Assembly (NCBI GenBank): GCA_041690035.1
Contig: JBDNFC010000020.1
Location: 1 to 64,000, forward strand
Direction: 5' to 3'
Source of the DNA: CALSPH01 sp041690035
GTDB lineage: Bacteria > Bacteroidota > Bacteroidia > NS11-12g > UBA955
Length of the DNA: 64,000 nt
Under the pieces are notes generated by a model that had not been told where the DNA came from, ran no database searches, and worked only from the letters and a program-made list of their open reading frames with translations. How positions within the stretch are numbered: position 1 is the first letter of the stretch; each line of letters opens with the position of its first letter. Position numbers and translations under genes: made by a program. Below are positions 35,179 through 44,806 of the stretch, one piece after another.

Positions 35179-36999
35179 TTAATATACTTTTACTTTTTTA
35201 CCATTAGTTGTATGATTCAGACTTATTATAAATAATTCTAATTCTTTTAATTCTTTTTTTGAAAGATGCAAGGAATCGCTTGATAGGGTTTGATGCGGCA
35301 GATTTAAACCCATACCAGCACCTCCGCCATTGTTATAAAAAATCAGCACTTCTTGTAGTGTTTTATATCCTCCGTTGTGCATATAAGGCGCAGTTAATCC
35401 ACTATTTCTTACAGTAACAGTTTTAAACATATTTTTATAATATTCGGTGTAATCTTGTGGCACATTATTATTCCATCTTCCTAAATCTTTATCTAAAATT
35501 TTATTTTTTGAAGTAATTGTAACACCCAAAACCTCTGCTTCACTTTCTATAAACAACGGAGGCACTAATCCAGCAAAAGTGGGCACAAAATGGCAGGTGG
35601 CGCAACTTGCTTTGCCCATAAATAAATTAAATCCTGAAATGATGTTTGCATTCAGCGTACTTTTTTCATTTCTAATAAAGCTGTCAAAAACAGAATTATA
35701 ACCCCGCAATGAATTAACATAAGCACCAAGCGCAATGCCTATAGAGGAGGCTGTAATGGCAGTGCTATTAAAGTTATTATTAAAAGCCAATTTATACGTT
35801 GAATCTGAAGCCAAATATTTTATAATTTCTGCGTAGCTGGTATTGTATTCAAATTTATTAGTAAACACATGCTCTACTTGGTTCTCTAATCCCTTAGTTC
35901 TTAAATCCCAAAATAATTTTTCACTGTAACAACTATTCCATAAACCCATGCTATTTCTAGCAATATTGGTTTTTTTTGATAACCCATCAGAAAATCCTTT
36001 ATTTGGTTGATGGCAGCTTTCGCAATTCATTTTTTTTGTATTTGAAAGCTGTTTATCATAAAAGAGTTTCTCGCCTAGGTCAATGATGTTTTTATTTTTA
36101 AAATCTTTGCCACTGCCAGAAAAAAAATATGGATTGATAAAATCTTCAGAAAATAGATAATCTTTGCTATAATTTGTAGGCAGGGGATTAAAAGTTCTTT
36201 CATCAGGGGTTTCTATAAAATTTGCAATTTGCAAATCTTTAATTTCTTTGAATATAGGATTGTGAAAAGTTTTTATAAAATAAGCATAATCAAAATTATC
36301 ATAATTTTTATTCCCAAGAAATAAAGCTGCATTAACCAATTTTTTAACCAATTGTGTATGCATTTCTTTATTAGATGGCATATTGTCAATAAAAGCTAAA
36401 TCTTCTGCTAAAGTGCTTAAAACAAGGGCATTTTCATTAAATGGGCTTTCTCCAGACGGCCTATCAAATCCAGTAATGCCTAATGCTAACATCCTAATCA
36501 TTTCTTGCCTGGCAACTTCATAAATCATGTATTCTTCTATTTTTATATTGGCAATGAAAGCACTTTCCTTTTTTATTGCTGATTTTAAAAAAAATAGCTG
36601 TTGGTCTATTTCTACAAAATCAATGCTATCAGCATAAAACAATTCGTCTAATACTTGAAAACCAAGAGGTGGAAACATGGTGTTAGAAGGTGCAGCTCTA
36701 TCAGGCTTAAACAAAGGTGCTGCATTTATTTTACCATCATATTCCATTTGATTTAGATAGCTGATTATGGCTTCACACTTTTTTAGTTTTAAGCGGGTGT
36801 GTAAATAGGCATCAATTTTTAATTCGGTCTTTGCATGTATGCATTTATCTATAGCATCGCATAATTCATTTATATGATTTAATTGCCTGGCTTGATACTT
36901 TTCAACATTTGATAATTGATATTTAAGTTGCAATGAAATGATTGCTAATATTAATACAAATAAAGGAGCAATTATTTTTCTATTTCTCAGATTATACAT
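35179..36999 (-). CDS. Di-haem cytochrome c peroxidase (CCP/MauG family)
   Basis: A 606-aa protein. A hydrophobic N-terminal segment (IIAPLFVLILAIISLQLKYQ) acts as signal or anchor. The C-terminal half has two haem c sites, CESCH (about residue 325) and CATCH (about 466), plus the axial-ligand region APYMHNGGYKTLQEV (about 540). It should reduce H2O2 or act as a MauG-like oxidase in the periplasm. The first 290 residues are an extra helical region not found in ordinary CCPs. It is downstream of the PhoX-type gene (90-base gap containing a strong hairpin). Confidence 0.9.
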   Translation of the reverse strand: MYNLRNRKIIAPLFVLILAIISLQLKYQLSNVEKYQARQLNHINELCDAIDKCIHAKTELKIDAYLHTRLKLKKCEAIISYLNQMEYDGKINAAPLFKPDRAAPSNTMFPPLGFQVLDELFYADSIDFVEIDQQLFFLKSAIKKESAFIANIKIEEYMIYEVARQEMIRMLALGITGFDRPSGESPFNENALVLSTLAEDLAFIDNMPSNKEMHTQLVKKLVNAALFLGNKNYDNFDYAYFIKTFHNPIFKEIKDLQIANFIETPDERTFNPLPTNYSKDYLFSEDFINPYFFSGSGKDFKNKNIIDLGEKLFYDKQLSNTKKMNCESCHQPNKGFSDGLSKKTNIARNSMGLWNSCYSEKLFWDLRTKGLENQVEHVFTNKFEYNTSYAEIIKYLASDSTYKLAFNNNFNSTAITASSIGIALGAYVNSLRGYNSVFDSFIRNEKSTLNANIISGFNLFMGKASCATCHFVPTFAGLVPPLFIESEAEVLGVTITSKNKILDKDLGRWNNNVPQDYTEYYKNMFKTVTVRNSGLTAPYMHNGGYKTLQEVLIFYNNGGGAGMGLNLPHQTLSSDSLHLSKKELKELELFIISLNHTTNGKKVKVY

Positions 37000-37019
37000 T
37001 TTAATACGGGTTGTCGTTT

Positions 37020-37056
37020 ACCCAAAATAGACTGCTTTTAGCAGTCTATTTTGGGT
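37020..37056. other. Perfect 17-bp hairpin between phoX-like and peroxidase genes
   Basis: ACCCAAAATAGACTGCT and its exact complement flank a 3-base loop. It lies in the 90-base gap between two minus-strand genes. Downstream on the minus strand there is no T-run (the next bases are AAACGACAAC). A pure terminator is less likely than an mRNA processing or stability element or partial terminator that sets different levels of the two products. Confidence 0.75.
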
Positions 37057-37089
37057 GATTATGTTAAAAGATTTTTAGGAGAATTGAGT

Positions 37090-38904
37090 TTATTCTACAA
37101 TAATTTTTAAGGTTTCTCCTGTTCCATTTTGAACTAAATATGTACCTGCAGCAAAACCAGAGATGTCAATAGTACTTACATTTCTGTACACAGCTATTCT
37201 TTGGCCATTTTGATTATAGATAGCAATATCTGAGGCCTCGCTAATATTTAATATTCTACTTACAGGATTTGGATAAACAGAAAAGGTTGAATTGATTGAG
37301 TTAGTCTTTGGATTTGCAATTACTAAATCTTCTTTATCCCAGCCTGTGATAGCATAGGTTAGCGAATTATTGTATGGGTAAGGATTGTCAGTGCTAGGGT
37401 GTTGACTATTTACAAACAATGTCTTGCCATCAGGAGTACCAACACATCCTGTAATTTCTGCGCCAGTTGGTGTAATAGATACTCTCATTAAATCATTATG
37501 AGAAGGATAAGCGATAGATAAATCTAGCAAAAACATTTCGCATCTAGTATTAATAGAGCCCGCTGGCACTCTTCCAAAACTTGTTCCATTTAGGTCTTCA
37601 GAAATCACCAAATATTCTTTATTGCCTACTTTGAATGTTGTTAAACCATCAGGATTACTTAAATGTACATTTGGATAGTTTTTTGGTGTTGGATTGCCCT
37701 CAATATATGGACCACCTTCTACATATACCCTATAAGATCCAGATGTATCAAATTCCAATACCCTTCCATAGTAGTCTCTATATAAGCTATTTCCAGGATT
37801 TGCTATGCCTATAGCACTTGCTCTTGCTAAGTGGTGAGGGGCATATTGTCCGCCTCTAGTAAAACCTCCTAATAATGCTGAGCTAGGATTATCAGTTCCT
37901 GTTTCGGTAGCATATATTTTACCATTATTTTCACTTACTGCAAGCCATTCAATTCTTACAAACATAGTGGCACCAAGAGCTGCAGCCCTATTTTCAACAG
38001 TAAGCACATCGCTTAGGCTTGTCATAGGTATTTCTAACCAACGTTGTCCTGCAGGATTAGTGGTTTTTAAGACAGATAATTTACCAGAATTAAAATCGCC
38101 AGCTATATCGGCAACAAATTTTACAAAATAGGCAGGTGTTGCATCCACGCCCAAAAATACAGTTTTGTTGTCATTTAATATTACACCACCTTCAAAACCA
38201 AGTTTTCCCCAATTGTATTGCTTTCTAATAGCCTTTGCTGTTTTAGGATCTATTTCCACCATATAATTCAGGTTTTGGAAAGCCTTTAGATTCTGTCCAT
38301 TCATGTAAGGAAATACTGTTCCAGAAATTAGTCTATCACTCGTATCTGTAATTCCTCCTGAAATTTGTTGGTTTGAGCTTTGAAGCCATTCTTCAGCTGT
38401 CCATATTCTTCCATCTTTTGACTGAATCCCACCGCAATTCATGCCAGTTTCGCCTACAGTGTTTTTAAAATCCACATTGAAAAACTTGCCTTTTCTTCCG
38501 TCAGCCAATGTTTGAGATACTATTTGGATAGTATCAGTGTTTGGATCTCTTCTTATTTTAAATGCTGTCATGCCTCCTCCGTCTCCAATCATGTTGTTTT
38601 TAGTAATCATTTCATGATTAACAGTGAGCCAACCTAAATCGCCTGAACCAGAATTATCTTTTGTAAAACCGATAAAATCATGCCATTGCTTTGCAGGCAC
38701 AGCGCCATTTGGCTGCCCAGCAGAATTAACAGTTTGAACACTGTCTACACCGCCTATAAAAATTAATTGAAATTTTAAGGGTGATTTTGGCATTACTACT
38801 GTTTGCGAAAAATAATTTGCATCAATTGTTGGATTAAATTTGATTTGTGCATTTGCTGATAAAGCAGCAAATGCAATTAGTGTAGAGTAAAATTTTGTTT
38901 TCAT
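37090..38904 (-). CDS. PhoX-family (DUF839) secreted protein with T9SS type-A sorting domain
   Basis: A 604-aa protein from ATG 38904 (signal MKTKFYSTLIAFAALSANAQ). The body shows the PhoX/DUF839 pattern: GWLTVNHEMI, GGMTAFKIRRD, GETGMNCGGI, TAEEWLQSS, GFEGGVI and the metal-binding region LSNPDGLTTF. The last 75 residues are a type-A T9SS sorting domain (SVYPNPVSRILNISE, GTYLVQNG). The protein is therefore exported by T9SS as a surface or secreted phosphatase-like enzyme, probably Ca/Fe dependent. It is co-transcribed with the di-haem peroxidase downstream. A 12-bp palindrome sits at its promoter. Confidence 0.88.
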   Translation of the reverse strand: MKTKFYSTLIAFAALSANAQIKFNPTIDANYFSQTVVMPKSPLKFQLIFIGGVDSVQTVNSAGQPNGAVPAKQWHDFIGFTKDNSGSGDLGWLTVNHEMITKNNMIGDGGGMTAFKIRRDPNTDTIQIVSQTLADGRKGKFFNVDFKNTVGETGMNCGGIQSKDGRIWTAEEWLQSSNQQISGGITDTSDRLISGTVFPYMNGQNLKAFQNLNYMVEIDPKTAKAIRKQYNWGKLGFEGGVILNDNKTVFLGVDATPAYFVKFVADIAGDFNSGKLSVLKTTNPAGQRWLEIPMTSLSDVLTVENRAAALGATMFVRIEWLAVSENNGKIYATETGTDNPSSALLGGFTRGGQYAPHHLARASAIGIANPGNSLYRDYYGRVLEFDTSGSYRVYVEGGPYIEGNPTPKNYPNVHLSNPDGLTTFKVGNKEYLVISEDLNGTSFGRVPAGSINTRCEMFLLDLSIAYPSHNDLMRVSITPTGAEITGCVGTPDGKTLFVNSQHPSTDNPYPYNNSLTYAITGWDKEDLVIANPKTNSINSTFSVYPNPVSRILNISEASDIAIYNQNGQRIAVYRNVSTIDISGFAAGTYLVQNGTGETLKIIVE

Positions 38905-38922
38905 ATTTATTATATTACAGTG

Positions 38923-38942
38923 CAAAAATGAGGTAGCTACCT
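38923..38942 (-). promoter_or_regulatory. Promoter -7 box with adjacent palindrome (candidate operator) of the PhoX-type gene
   Basis: On the minus strand CATTTTTG at 38930-38923 is one base off the TAnnTTTG consensus. Directly upstream, 38931-38942 is the perfect palindrome AGGTAGCTACCT. A dimeric regulator bound there would sit between the -33 and -7 boxes and block transcription. No regulator is encoded next to the gene. Confidence 0.4.
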
Positions 38943-39160
38943 TAATTTAATTGTACTGTGATATTAATTTTTTATAAAGCAATTGTTAAGTAATAGAGGC
39001 TTATTGAATAGGCCAAACATACTGAAAGCATCAATAAATGTGGGAAAAACAAATCTTTTATAAAAAAAAATATTGCGATAGATTTTTAGTAAAAACCATT
39101 TTAATAGCTAAGATATTGACACAAAGGTTTTAAAACAAAAGAAAATGAAAATAATTTTTT

Positions 39161-40003
39161 TTACTTATTTTTTTTAACCAATTTTACCTGCTCTTTTTCT
39201 AAAACCACCAACTTTTTTTTATATAAATCGCCAATCGCTTTTTTAAAAACCTTTTTACTCATGCCTGTAATGGAAATAATTTTATGGGGACTAGATTTAT
39301 CACCTATTTCTAAAACACCCAAATTTTGGTTTAATAGCTCCAATATTTTATCAGAAGAACTTAGCACATGCCCATATCCAATTTCTTGCAGAGTGATGTC
39401 TATATCGCCATCTTCTCTAAGTGTTTTTATATAGGCATCTCTTAAATCTCCGATTGCTAATTTTTCAAATATTTCATTGGAAAAAATTAATCCATAATAC
39501 GCATTTTCTATCAATACATTTCTGCCTAAGTCAGTTTGCTCACCAATCATAATTTTAACCTTCTGATTTGCCTCAAATGTAGGATCATCTTTAAAACAGA
39601 ATTCTTTCCATTTCATACTGCCCACTAGCCTTGATGTTTGGGGGTCTAAAAACATATACACAATGCGCCTATCGCCAACCCTTACTTGAGCATTTTGCTC
39701 TTTGAATGGAACTAATAGGTCTTTTTCCAACCCCATATCAAAAAAAACACCAATATTATCAACAGCAACTACTTTTAGGCAAGCATAAGAATCTAACATA
39801 ATCTTAGGCACCAAAGTAGTCGCTATTATTCTGTCTTCCGAATCTAGGTAAATAAATACTTCGATCATATCGCCCTCTGATAGGTCTTCTGGTATATATT
39901 TATTTGGCAATAAAACATCTTCTATACCTTCACCACCTAAAAACATACCCACTGTGGTAGTTCTCAAAACTTCTAATTTATTATGTACACCAATTTTTAA
40001 CAC
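39161..40003 (-). CDS. CvfB/YitL-type S1 RNA-binding protein
   Basis: A 280-aa cytosolic protein starting at GTG 40003. It contains consecutive S1-like OB folds (GVHNKLEVLRTTTVGMFLGG; YACLKVVAVDNIGVFFDMGL with DLLVPFKEQ) and a C-terminal winged helix (GMSKKVFKKAIGDLYKKKLV), the domain order of conserved virulence factor B. It binds RNA and influences gene expression; the target is unknown. A TAATTTTG box at 40015-40008 (minus) lies 5 bases before the start, pointing to a leaderless message. It stands alone on this strand. Confidence 0.87.
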   Translation of the reverse strand: MLKIGVHNKLEVLRTTTVGMFLGGEGIEDVLLPNKYIPEDLSEGDMIEVFIYLDSEDRIIATTLVPKIMLDSYACLKVVAVDNIGVFFDMGLEKDLLVPFKEQNAQVRVGDRRIVYMFLDPQTSRLVGSMKWKEFCFKDDPTFEANQKVKIMIGEQTDLGRNVLIENAYYGLIFSNEIFEKLAIGDLRDAYIKTLREDGDIDITLQEIGYGHVLSSSDKILELLNQNLGVLEIGDKSSPHKIISITGMSKKVFKKAIGDLYKKKLVVLEKEQVKLVKKNK

Positions 40004-40241
40004 GGCACAAAATTAGGGTATTTAAGAACGCTAATTTATTATTTGATACAAATATATGCATTTAAGTCATTTACTTTAGCGCATTTTTTATGATTTAATC
40101 AACAATGTATGCGAACAAGCAGTAATTTTTATTCATCAAAATTTGAGAATAACAAAGAAAGCAGTCTTTATGTATACTATTATTTACTATTTAATCTCAA
40201 AAATGCAAAGGCTAGCAAATTTTTATCGATTATTGCGGTGA

Positions 40242-41600
40242 ATGAATAACTTCATAAATTTTAAAATTAAAAAACAATTACTCAATGCCATTACTGAGCT
40301 AGGATTTGAAGAACCCACTCCTATTCAGCAAGCGTCTTATGCAACTATTCTTGGCGGTGCAGATTTTGTTGGTATCGCGCAAACTGGCACAGGAAAAACA
40401 ATTGCATATTTACTGCCTATTTTACAAGACTTGGCCTATTCTGATCAAATAAATCCACGGGTATTAATTCTTGTTCCTACCAGAGAACTTGTTATTCAAA
40501 TTGTATCGGAAATTATAAAACTAACACCTTATATAAATACAAGGGTTATTGGAGTATTTGGAGGTGCAAATATAATTCCCCAAAAAAAAGCCATTGATGC
40601 GGGTGTAGACATTATTGTTGGCACTCCAAGAAGATTATACGACCTTGCAATTTGCGGAACATTACGCCTAAAATCTGTGAAAAAATTGGTGATTGACGAA
40701 GTAGATATAATGCTTGATTTTGGTTACAAAACACAATTAAAAAATCTTTTTGAACACATTCCTTCTAAAAGGCAAAATATACTCTTTTCTGCCACAATGA
40801 CTGATTATGTAGACCAATTGATTGATGACTTTTTAATCAATCCAGTTAAAAAAACCATTTCTATTAGCGGCACACCCCTAGAAAGTATTCAACAAAAAAG
40901 CTACAAAGTTTCAAACTTTTACACCAAGGTAAACTTACTTAAACATTTACTCAAAGATAAAGAAGAATACAGCAAAGTATTAATTTTTGCAGGAACTAAA
41001 GTGGATGCAAACAGGCTATTTGAAACCCTAAAGTTTGAATCTGAAATGTCATTAATTCATGCTGGAAAAGACCAAAACTACCGAACTAATTCTGTGGAAA
41101 ATTTCAGAAACGGCAAAAGCAGAATATTAATAGCCACTGATGTAATAGCCCGAGGAATTGATATTGAAAAAATCACAACAGTAATTAGTTTTGATACACC
41201 ATTTTATCCTGAAAATTATATACACCGCATAGGTAGAACAGGCAGAGCTGGACAACAAGGCACATCAATCTTATTATTTAACGAAAAAGAAATTGTTTTA
41301 AAAGAAGCCATTGAATCATTAATGAATTACGCTATTCCATTGACAACTTTTCCTAAAAATGTAGAAAAGTCTGGCCAATTGACCCCTCAAGAAAAGGATA
41401 CGCCCATTGACCAAGAAGAAATAAATTATAAAAAAAGGGGGATTAAATTCGGAGGAGCTTTTCATGAAAAATCAGCCAAAAACACCAAAGAAACCCCAAA
41501 AGAAAAAAGCTACCACAGAAAAATTAAAGAAAAATACAAAAAACCAATTAGCCGTGGAGATAAGGTTCAAAATATGAAAATGAAAAAAAAGAAAAAATGA
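40242..41600 (+). CDS. DEAD-box family RNA helicase with DEVD motif II
   Basis: A 452-aa RNA helicase. Motifs in order: FEEPTPIQ (Q motif), AQTGTGKT (I), PTREL (Ia), TPRR (Ib), IDEVD (II), SAT (III), ARGID (V), HRIGRTGRAG (VI). Motif II is DEVD rather than DEAD; the substitution keeps the metal-binding Asp and Glu. The C-terminal 60 residues are a lysine-rich tail for RNA contact. It probably helps ribosome assembly or RNA turnover in the cytosol. It is monocistronic, with KtrB following 230 bases later. Confidence 0.93.
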   Translation: MNNFINFKIKKQLLNAITELGFEEPTPIQQASYATILGGADFVGIAQTGTGKTIAYLLPILQDLAYSDQINPRVLILVPTRELVIQIVSEIIKLTPYINTRVIGVFGGANIIPQKKAIDAGVDIIVGTPRRLYDLAICGTLRLKSVKKLVIDEVDIMLDFGYKTQLKNLFEHIPSKRQNILFSATMTDYVDQLIDDFLINPVKKTISISGTPLESIQQKSYKVSNFYTKVNLLKHLLKDKEEYSKVLIFAGTKVDANRLFETLKFESEMSLIHAGKDQNYRTNSVENFRNGKSRILIATDVIARGIDIEKITTVISFDTPFYPENYIHRIGRTGRAGQQGTSILLFNEKEIVLKEAIESLMNYAIPLTTFPKNVEKSGQLTPQEKDTPIDQEEINYKKRGIKFGGAFHEKSAKNTKETPKEKSYHRKIKEKYKKPISRGDKVQNMKMKKKKK

Positions 41601-41830
41601 TGTAGTGCTTTTTGTTTTTATCATAAATTACTATTAAATACTAAAAGTTGGCAACCATTGGTAATTAATTTTTTTTTACAATCAACATATAAGCCAAACT
41701 AGCCAAATATAAATATTATTTACTAAATATTTTGCTACTTTTACAGCCTATTTTTAAGCTGTTTAAAAAAATTTAAACCACATGTAAAACTGAGCCTCAT
41801 ATAGTAAATAGAAAGCTACAACACCATAAG

Positions 41831-43573
41831 ATGAATTTTTACATAAAACTGTTTTACACCGCTGCATTTTGGATAAGCCTTATTGGCCTGATGGCTATTA
41901 TTTCAGATTTTGGTTTTTCGCAAACTGATGTTAATCAAAAATATATAGATGGTTTTTACTTTATCGTGCTAGGTGTTGGCATTATTTCAACGATTACACG
42001 ATATTTTCAAGACAGGAAATTATTTGAAAGAAAGGCATTTGTTTTTGATTTATTATCTGTTATATTTAGTTTATGGTTGTTTTACATGTTCGTATTTGTT
42101 GGTGTTCCGTTTAAAACTGATTTGCTTCTCGAAAATCCCATTTGGATAAAAATAGGAGTCCTGCTTACTTGTATTCGTGCATTTTCTGAATTACAAATAA
42201 ATTTTAAAAGAGCATTCTTAAATCCTGCACAACTATTCATACTCAGTTTTTTGGTAATTATTATTTTGGGCTCATTCTTACTGGCTTTACCAAATGCTAC
42301 TTATGATGGCATTTCATATCTAGATGCATTATTTACTTCAACGAGTGCAGTCTGTGTTACAGGTTTAGTGGTAGTAGATACAGGCACGCATTTCACCTTG
42401 TTTGGGCAAACCATTATCATGATTTTGATTCAAGTTGGAGGGTTAGGCATATTAACATTTGCAAGTTATTTTAGTTACTTTTTCAAAGGTGGAACTACTT
42501 ATGAAAACCATCTTGCATTGAGTGATATTACAAGTTCTATAAAATTGGGAGAAGTGTTTTCAACCCTAAAGTATATTATTCTCATTACGTTTGGATTAGA
42601 ATTATTTGCAGGATTCTTAATTTATACAAGCTTAGATTCAAGCAACTTTGGTTCTCCATCCGAACAGATTTTCTTTTCAGCATTTCATTCCATCTCGGCA
42701 TTTTGCAATGCAGGATTTTCCACATTAACGAATAGCTTGTTCGAAACTGGTTTTAAATTCAATTATTATCTCCAATTGATAGTAATTTTTACATTTGTAT
42801 TAGGAGGCTTGGGTTTTCCTATCGTGGTGAATATTCTTAAATATTTAAGGTATAAAATTGTAACATTATTTTCACACAAAAAAAGCAAATATAGGCCTTG
42901 GGTTCTAAATTTAAACAGCCGAATTACATTAGTGACAACCCTTTCCATTTCGCTGTTTGCTTTTGTTGCTTTTTATTTTCTTGAGTACAATAATACTCTA
43001 GCCGAACACACTGAATTTGGCAAATTGGTAACAGCACTATTTGGTGCCACCACGCCAAGAACAGCAGGATTTAACTCAATAGACACCGCAGCAATGGCAT
43101 TTCCAACATTGGTAATGGTTTTTGTTTTAATGTGGATTGGAGCTTCGCCTCAATCTACAGGTGGCGGTATTAAAACAAGTACTTTTGCCATAGCACTGCT
43201 CAATATTTTGAGTTTGGCGAAAGGAAAATTAAGAATTGAAGTTTTTAGAAGAGAAATTTCAGACATTTCGGTTCGCAGAGCATTTGCCATTATATCTTTG
43301 TCATTAACTGCTATTGGCTTTGCCATCATACTCATTTCTTTCTTTGACCCCAAAAAAGAACTAGTAGATATTGCCTTTGAGTGTTTTTCGGCATATAGCA
43401 CTGTTGGGTTAAGTTTAGGCATAACTAGCAGCTTAACAAGTGCAAGTAAATTTGTGCTTATACTCGTAATGTTTGTAGGTCGTATAAGTATGCTTTCATT
43501 AGTAGTTGCTGTTTTTAGAAAAGCGAAACATAAAAACTACAGTTACCCAAAAGAAGAACTTACCATAAATTAA
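41831..43573 (+). CDS. ktrB: KtrB/TrkH-type potassium channel subunit
   Basis: A 580-aa multi-spanning membrane protein. Four pore loops with the selectivity glycines are visible: SAVCVTGLVVVD, AFCNAGFSTL, TPRTAGFNSID, and AYSTVGLSLG. These are the hallmark of Trk/Ktr/HKT transporters. The N-terminal about 130 residues add extra membrane helices (GVGIISTITRYFQ, FDLLSVIFSLWLFYMFVFVG). It takes up K+ together with the RCK-domain regulator encoded 15 bases downstream, so they form an operon. Confidence 0.93.
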   Translation: MNFYIKLFYTAAFWISLIGLMAIISDFGFSQTDVNQKYIDGFYFIVLGVGIISTITRYFQDRKLFERKAFVFDLLSVIFSLWLFYMFVFVGVPFKTDLLLENPIWIKIGVLLTCIRAFSELQINFKRAFLNPAQLFILSFLVIIILGSFLLALPNATYDGISYLDALFTSTSAVCVTGLVVVDTGTHFTLFGQTIIMILIQVGGLGILTFASYFSYFFKGGTTYENHLALSDITSSIKLGEVFSTLKYIILITFGLELFAGFLIYTSLDSSNFGSPSEQIFFSAFHSISAFCNAGFSTLTNSLFETGFKFNYYLQLIVIFTFVLGGLGFPIVVNILKYLRYKIVTLFSHKKSKYRPWVLNLNSRITLVTTLSISLFAFVAFYFLEYNNTLAEHTEFGKLVTALFGATTPRTAGFNSIDTAAMAFPTLVMVFVLMWIGASPQSTGGGIKTSTFAIALLNILSLAKGKLRIEVFRREISDISVRRAFAIISLSLTAIGFAIILISFFDPKKELVDIAFECFSAYSTVGLSLGITSSLTSASKFVLILVMFVGRISMLSLVVAVFRKAKHKNYSYPKEELTIN

Positions 43574-43588
43574 AATACATAAAAACAG

Positions 43589-44284
43589 ATGAAATACATA
43601 ATAATAGGACTTGGAAATTTTGGTGCATCGCTGGCACAAAAACTAACCGAGCAAGGAAATGAAGTAATAGGTATTGATACAAGTATGGCAAAAGTAGATG
43701 CTTTTAAAGAAAAAATATCCCATACAATATGTATGGATGCCACAGATGAATTTACCGTCTCTGGGCTACCATTAGAAAATACAGATATTGTGCTTGTTGC
43801 CATCGGTGAAAACCAAGGAGCAAATATTATGACTACAGCCCTTTTGAAAAATTTAGAAGTAAAACGCTTAATAAGTAGGGCTATAAACCCATTACATGAA
43901 AAAGTTTTGAAAGCCATTGGTGTTGATGAAATTGTACACCCTGAAGAAGAAACTGCCGAGCGTTGGGCAAAAAAACTTTGTCTTAGCAATGTGGTAGACT
44001 CTTTTGAATTAAACGAAGATTACAGCATTATAGAAGCAAAAGTACCCGTAAATTATATAGGAAAGACCATTAGAGAAGTAGGTTTTCGCAAAGCATTTAA
44101 TTTATTAGCGCTTACAATAATTAAAAACGTAGAAGTAAAAAGTGCTTTGGGTAGAACCAAGACAGAATCAAGAATTCAGGGTGTTACATCTGGTGACAAT
44201 AAACTTGAAATAGATGATATTTTGGTTTTATACGGGTCAAACAAAGATTTGCAAGTCTTTCTTAAACAAAAATTACGGGGATGA
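43589..44284 (+). CDS. ktrA: KtrA/TrkA-type RCK regulatory subunit
   Basis: A 231-aa cytosolic gating subunit. RCK-N nucleotide-binding fold: IIIGLGNFGASLAQKL (GxGxxG, residues 5-12), then the acidic end of strand 2 (IGIDTS) and a conserved DATDEF. RCK-C follows (residues about 140-231). It binds ATP/ADP or NAD(H) and opens KtrB. The start follows ktrB by 15 bases, and the length is that of single-RCK KtrA rather than the double-domain E. coli TrkA. Confidence 0.93.
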   Translation: MKYIIIGLGNFGASLAQKLTEQGNEVIGIDTSMAKVDAFKEKISHTICMDATDEFTVSGLPLENTDIVLVAIGENQGANIMTTALLKNLEVKRLISRAINPLHEKVLKAIGVDEIVHPEEETAERWAKKLCLSNVVDSFELNEDYSIIEAKVPVNYIGKTIREVGFRKAFNLLALTIIKNVEVKSALGRTKTESRIQGVTSGDNKLEIDDILVLYGSNKDLQVFLKQKLRG

Positions 44285-44450
44285 TAGTTTTATTTTTATT
44301 CGGTATAAATATCTTGCCTTTATTTGCTTTTATTAATTTAACAAAAAAAAAAGTGTGTTTTACAAAGTTTGCTTAATTGATAATTTGGCTTACCATTTAT
44401 ATAAAGATTATTATTTTAGTGCTCAAAACGCCTAAAAAGAAACTTAAAAA

Positions 44451-44609
44451 ATGGAAAAAGAAATACCAGAATTCTATTCTTCTTAGGTTTGGCTAATCAG
44501 CGGAATATTTAATAGTTTACCTGGAATATTGACGATTGAAAACGAAAAGTTGCTATTTACCGCTCTAGGTTCTGGAACTTATTGGGAAAGCGGGCTAAAA
44601 AAAATCTAA
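44451..44609 (+). pseudogene. Small decayed gene with internal stop
   Basis: ATG 44451 gives MEKEIPEFYSS, then TAG at 44484-44486. The same frame continues with VWLISGIFNSLPGILTIENE and KLLFTALGSGTYWESG to TAA at 44607. The second part has the look of a short PH/GRAM-like domain (LPGILTLEN pattern). One nonsense codon and the truncated length argue for a remnant. Its 3' end merges with repeat C at 44594. Confidence 0.4.
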
Positions 44610-44690
44610 AAATTGGACTACATTTTGTCTTATACCATCAATTGCGCTTTTTATGCAACTCTCTCATAGCGCACTTTTTTAGACAAAAAA
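44594..44690. repeat. About 97-bp dispersed repeat C, copy 1
   Basis: Matches 50868-50964 in the same orientation. Shared blocks are CTAAAAAAAATCTAAAAATT, then ATTGCGCTTTTTATGCAACT, CTCTCAT and TTAGACAAAAAA. Inverted pairs (TTTTGTC with GACAAAA; TGCGCT with AGCGCA in this copy) could fold. Read on the minus strand, its right end encodes FCLKK, like the FCLRK end of the methyltransferase in copy 2, so it may be the 3' remnant of a related gene. Confidence 0.7.
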
Positions 44691-44744
44691 GGGGGCTGTT
44701 TAATTAAAATGTAATTGTTTTAAAAAAAGTTTTTTTTGGTTCCA

Positions 44745-44775
44745 TGCAACCTTTTTACTATTTACTTTTGTCAAA
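44745..44775 (+). promoter_or_regulatory. Predicted ECF-type promoter before the 44807 lipoprotein gene
   Basis: TGCAACC at 44745-44751 (with AAC, the usual ECF -35 core), an 18-nt spacer beginning TTTTTACTAT, and GTCAAA at 44770-44775. The same pattern precedes the ECF sigma gene (45767-45796). A housekeeping-type box TACTTTTG (44763-44770) with TTG at 44736-44738 (24-nt spacer) overlaps it, so dual control is possible. Confidence 0.55.
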
Positions 44776-44806
44776 GGTTCGATTAACAATTTAAAAATAA
44801 CATAAC

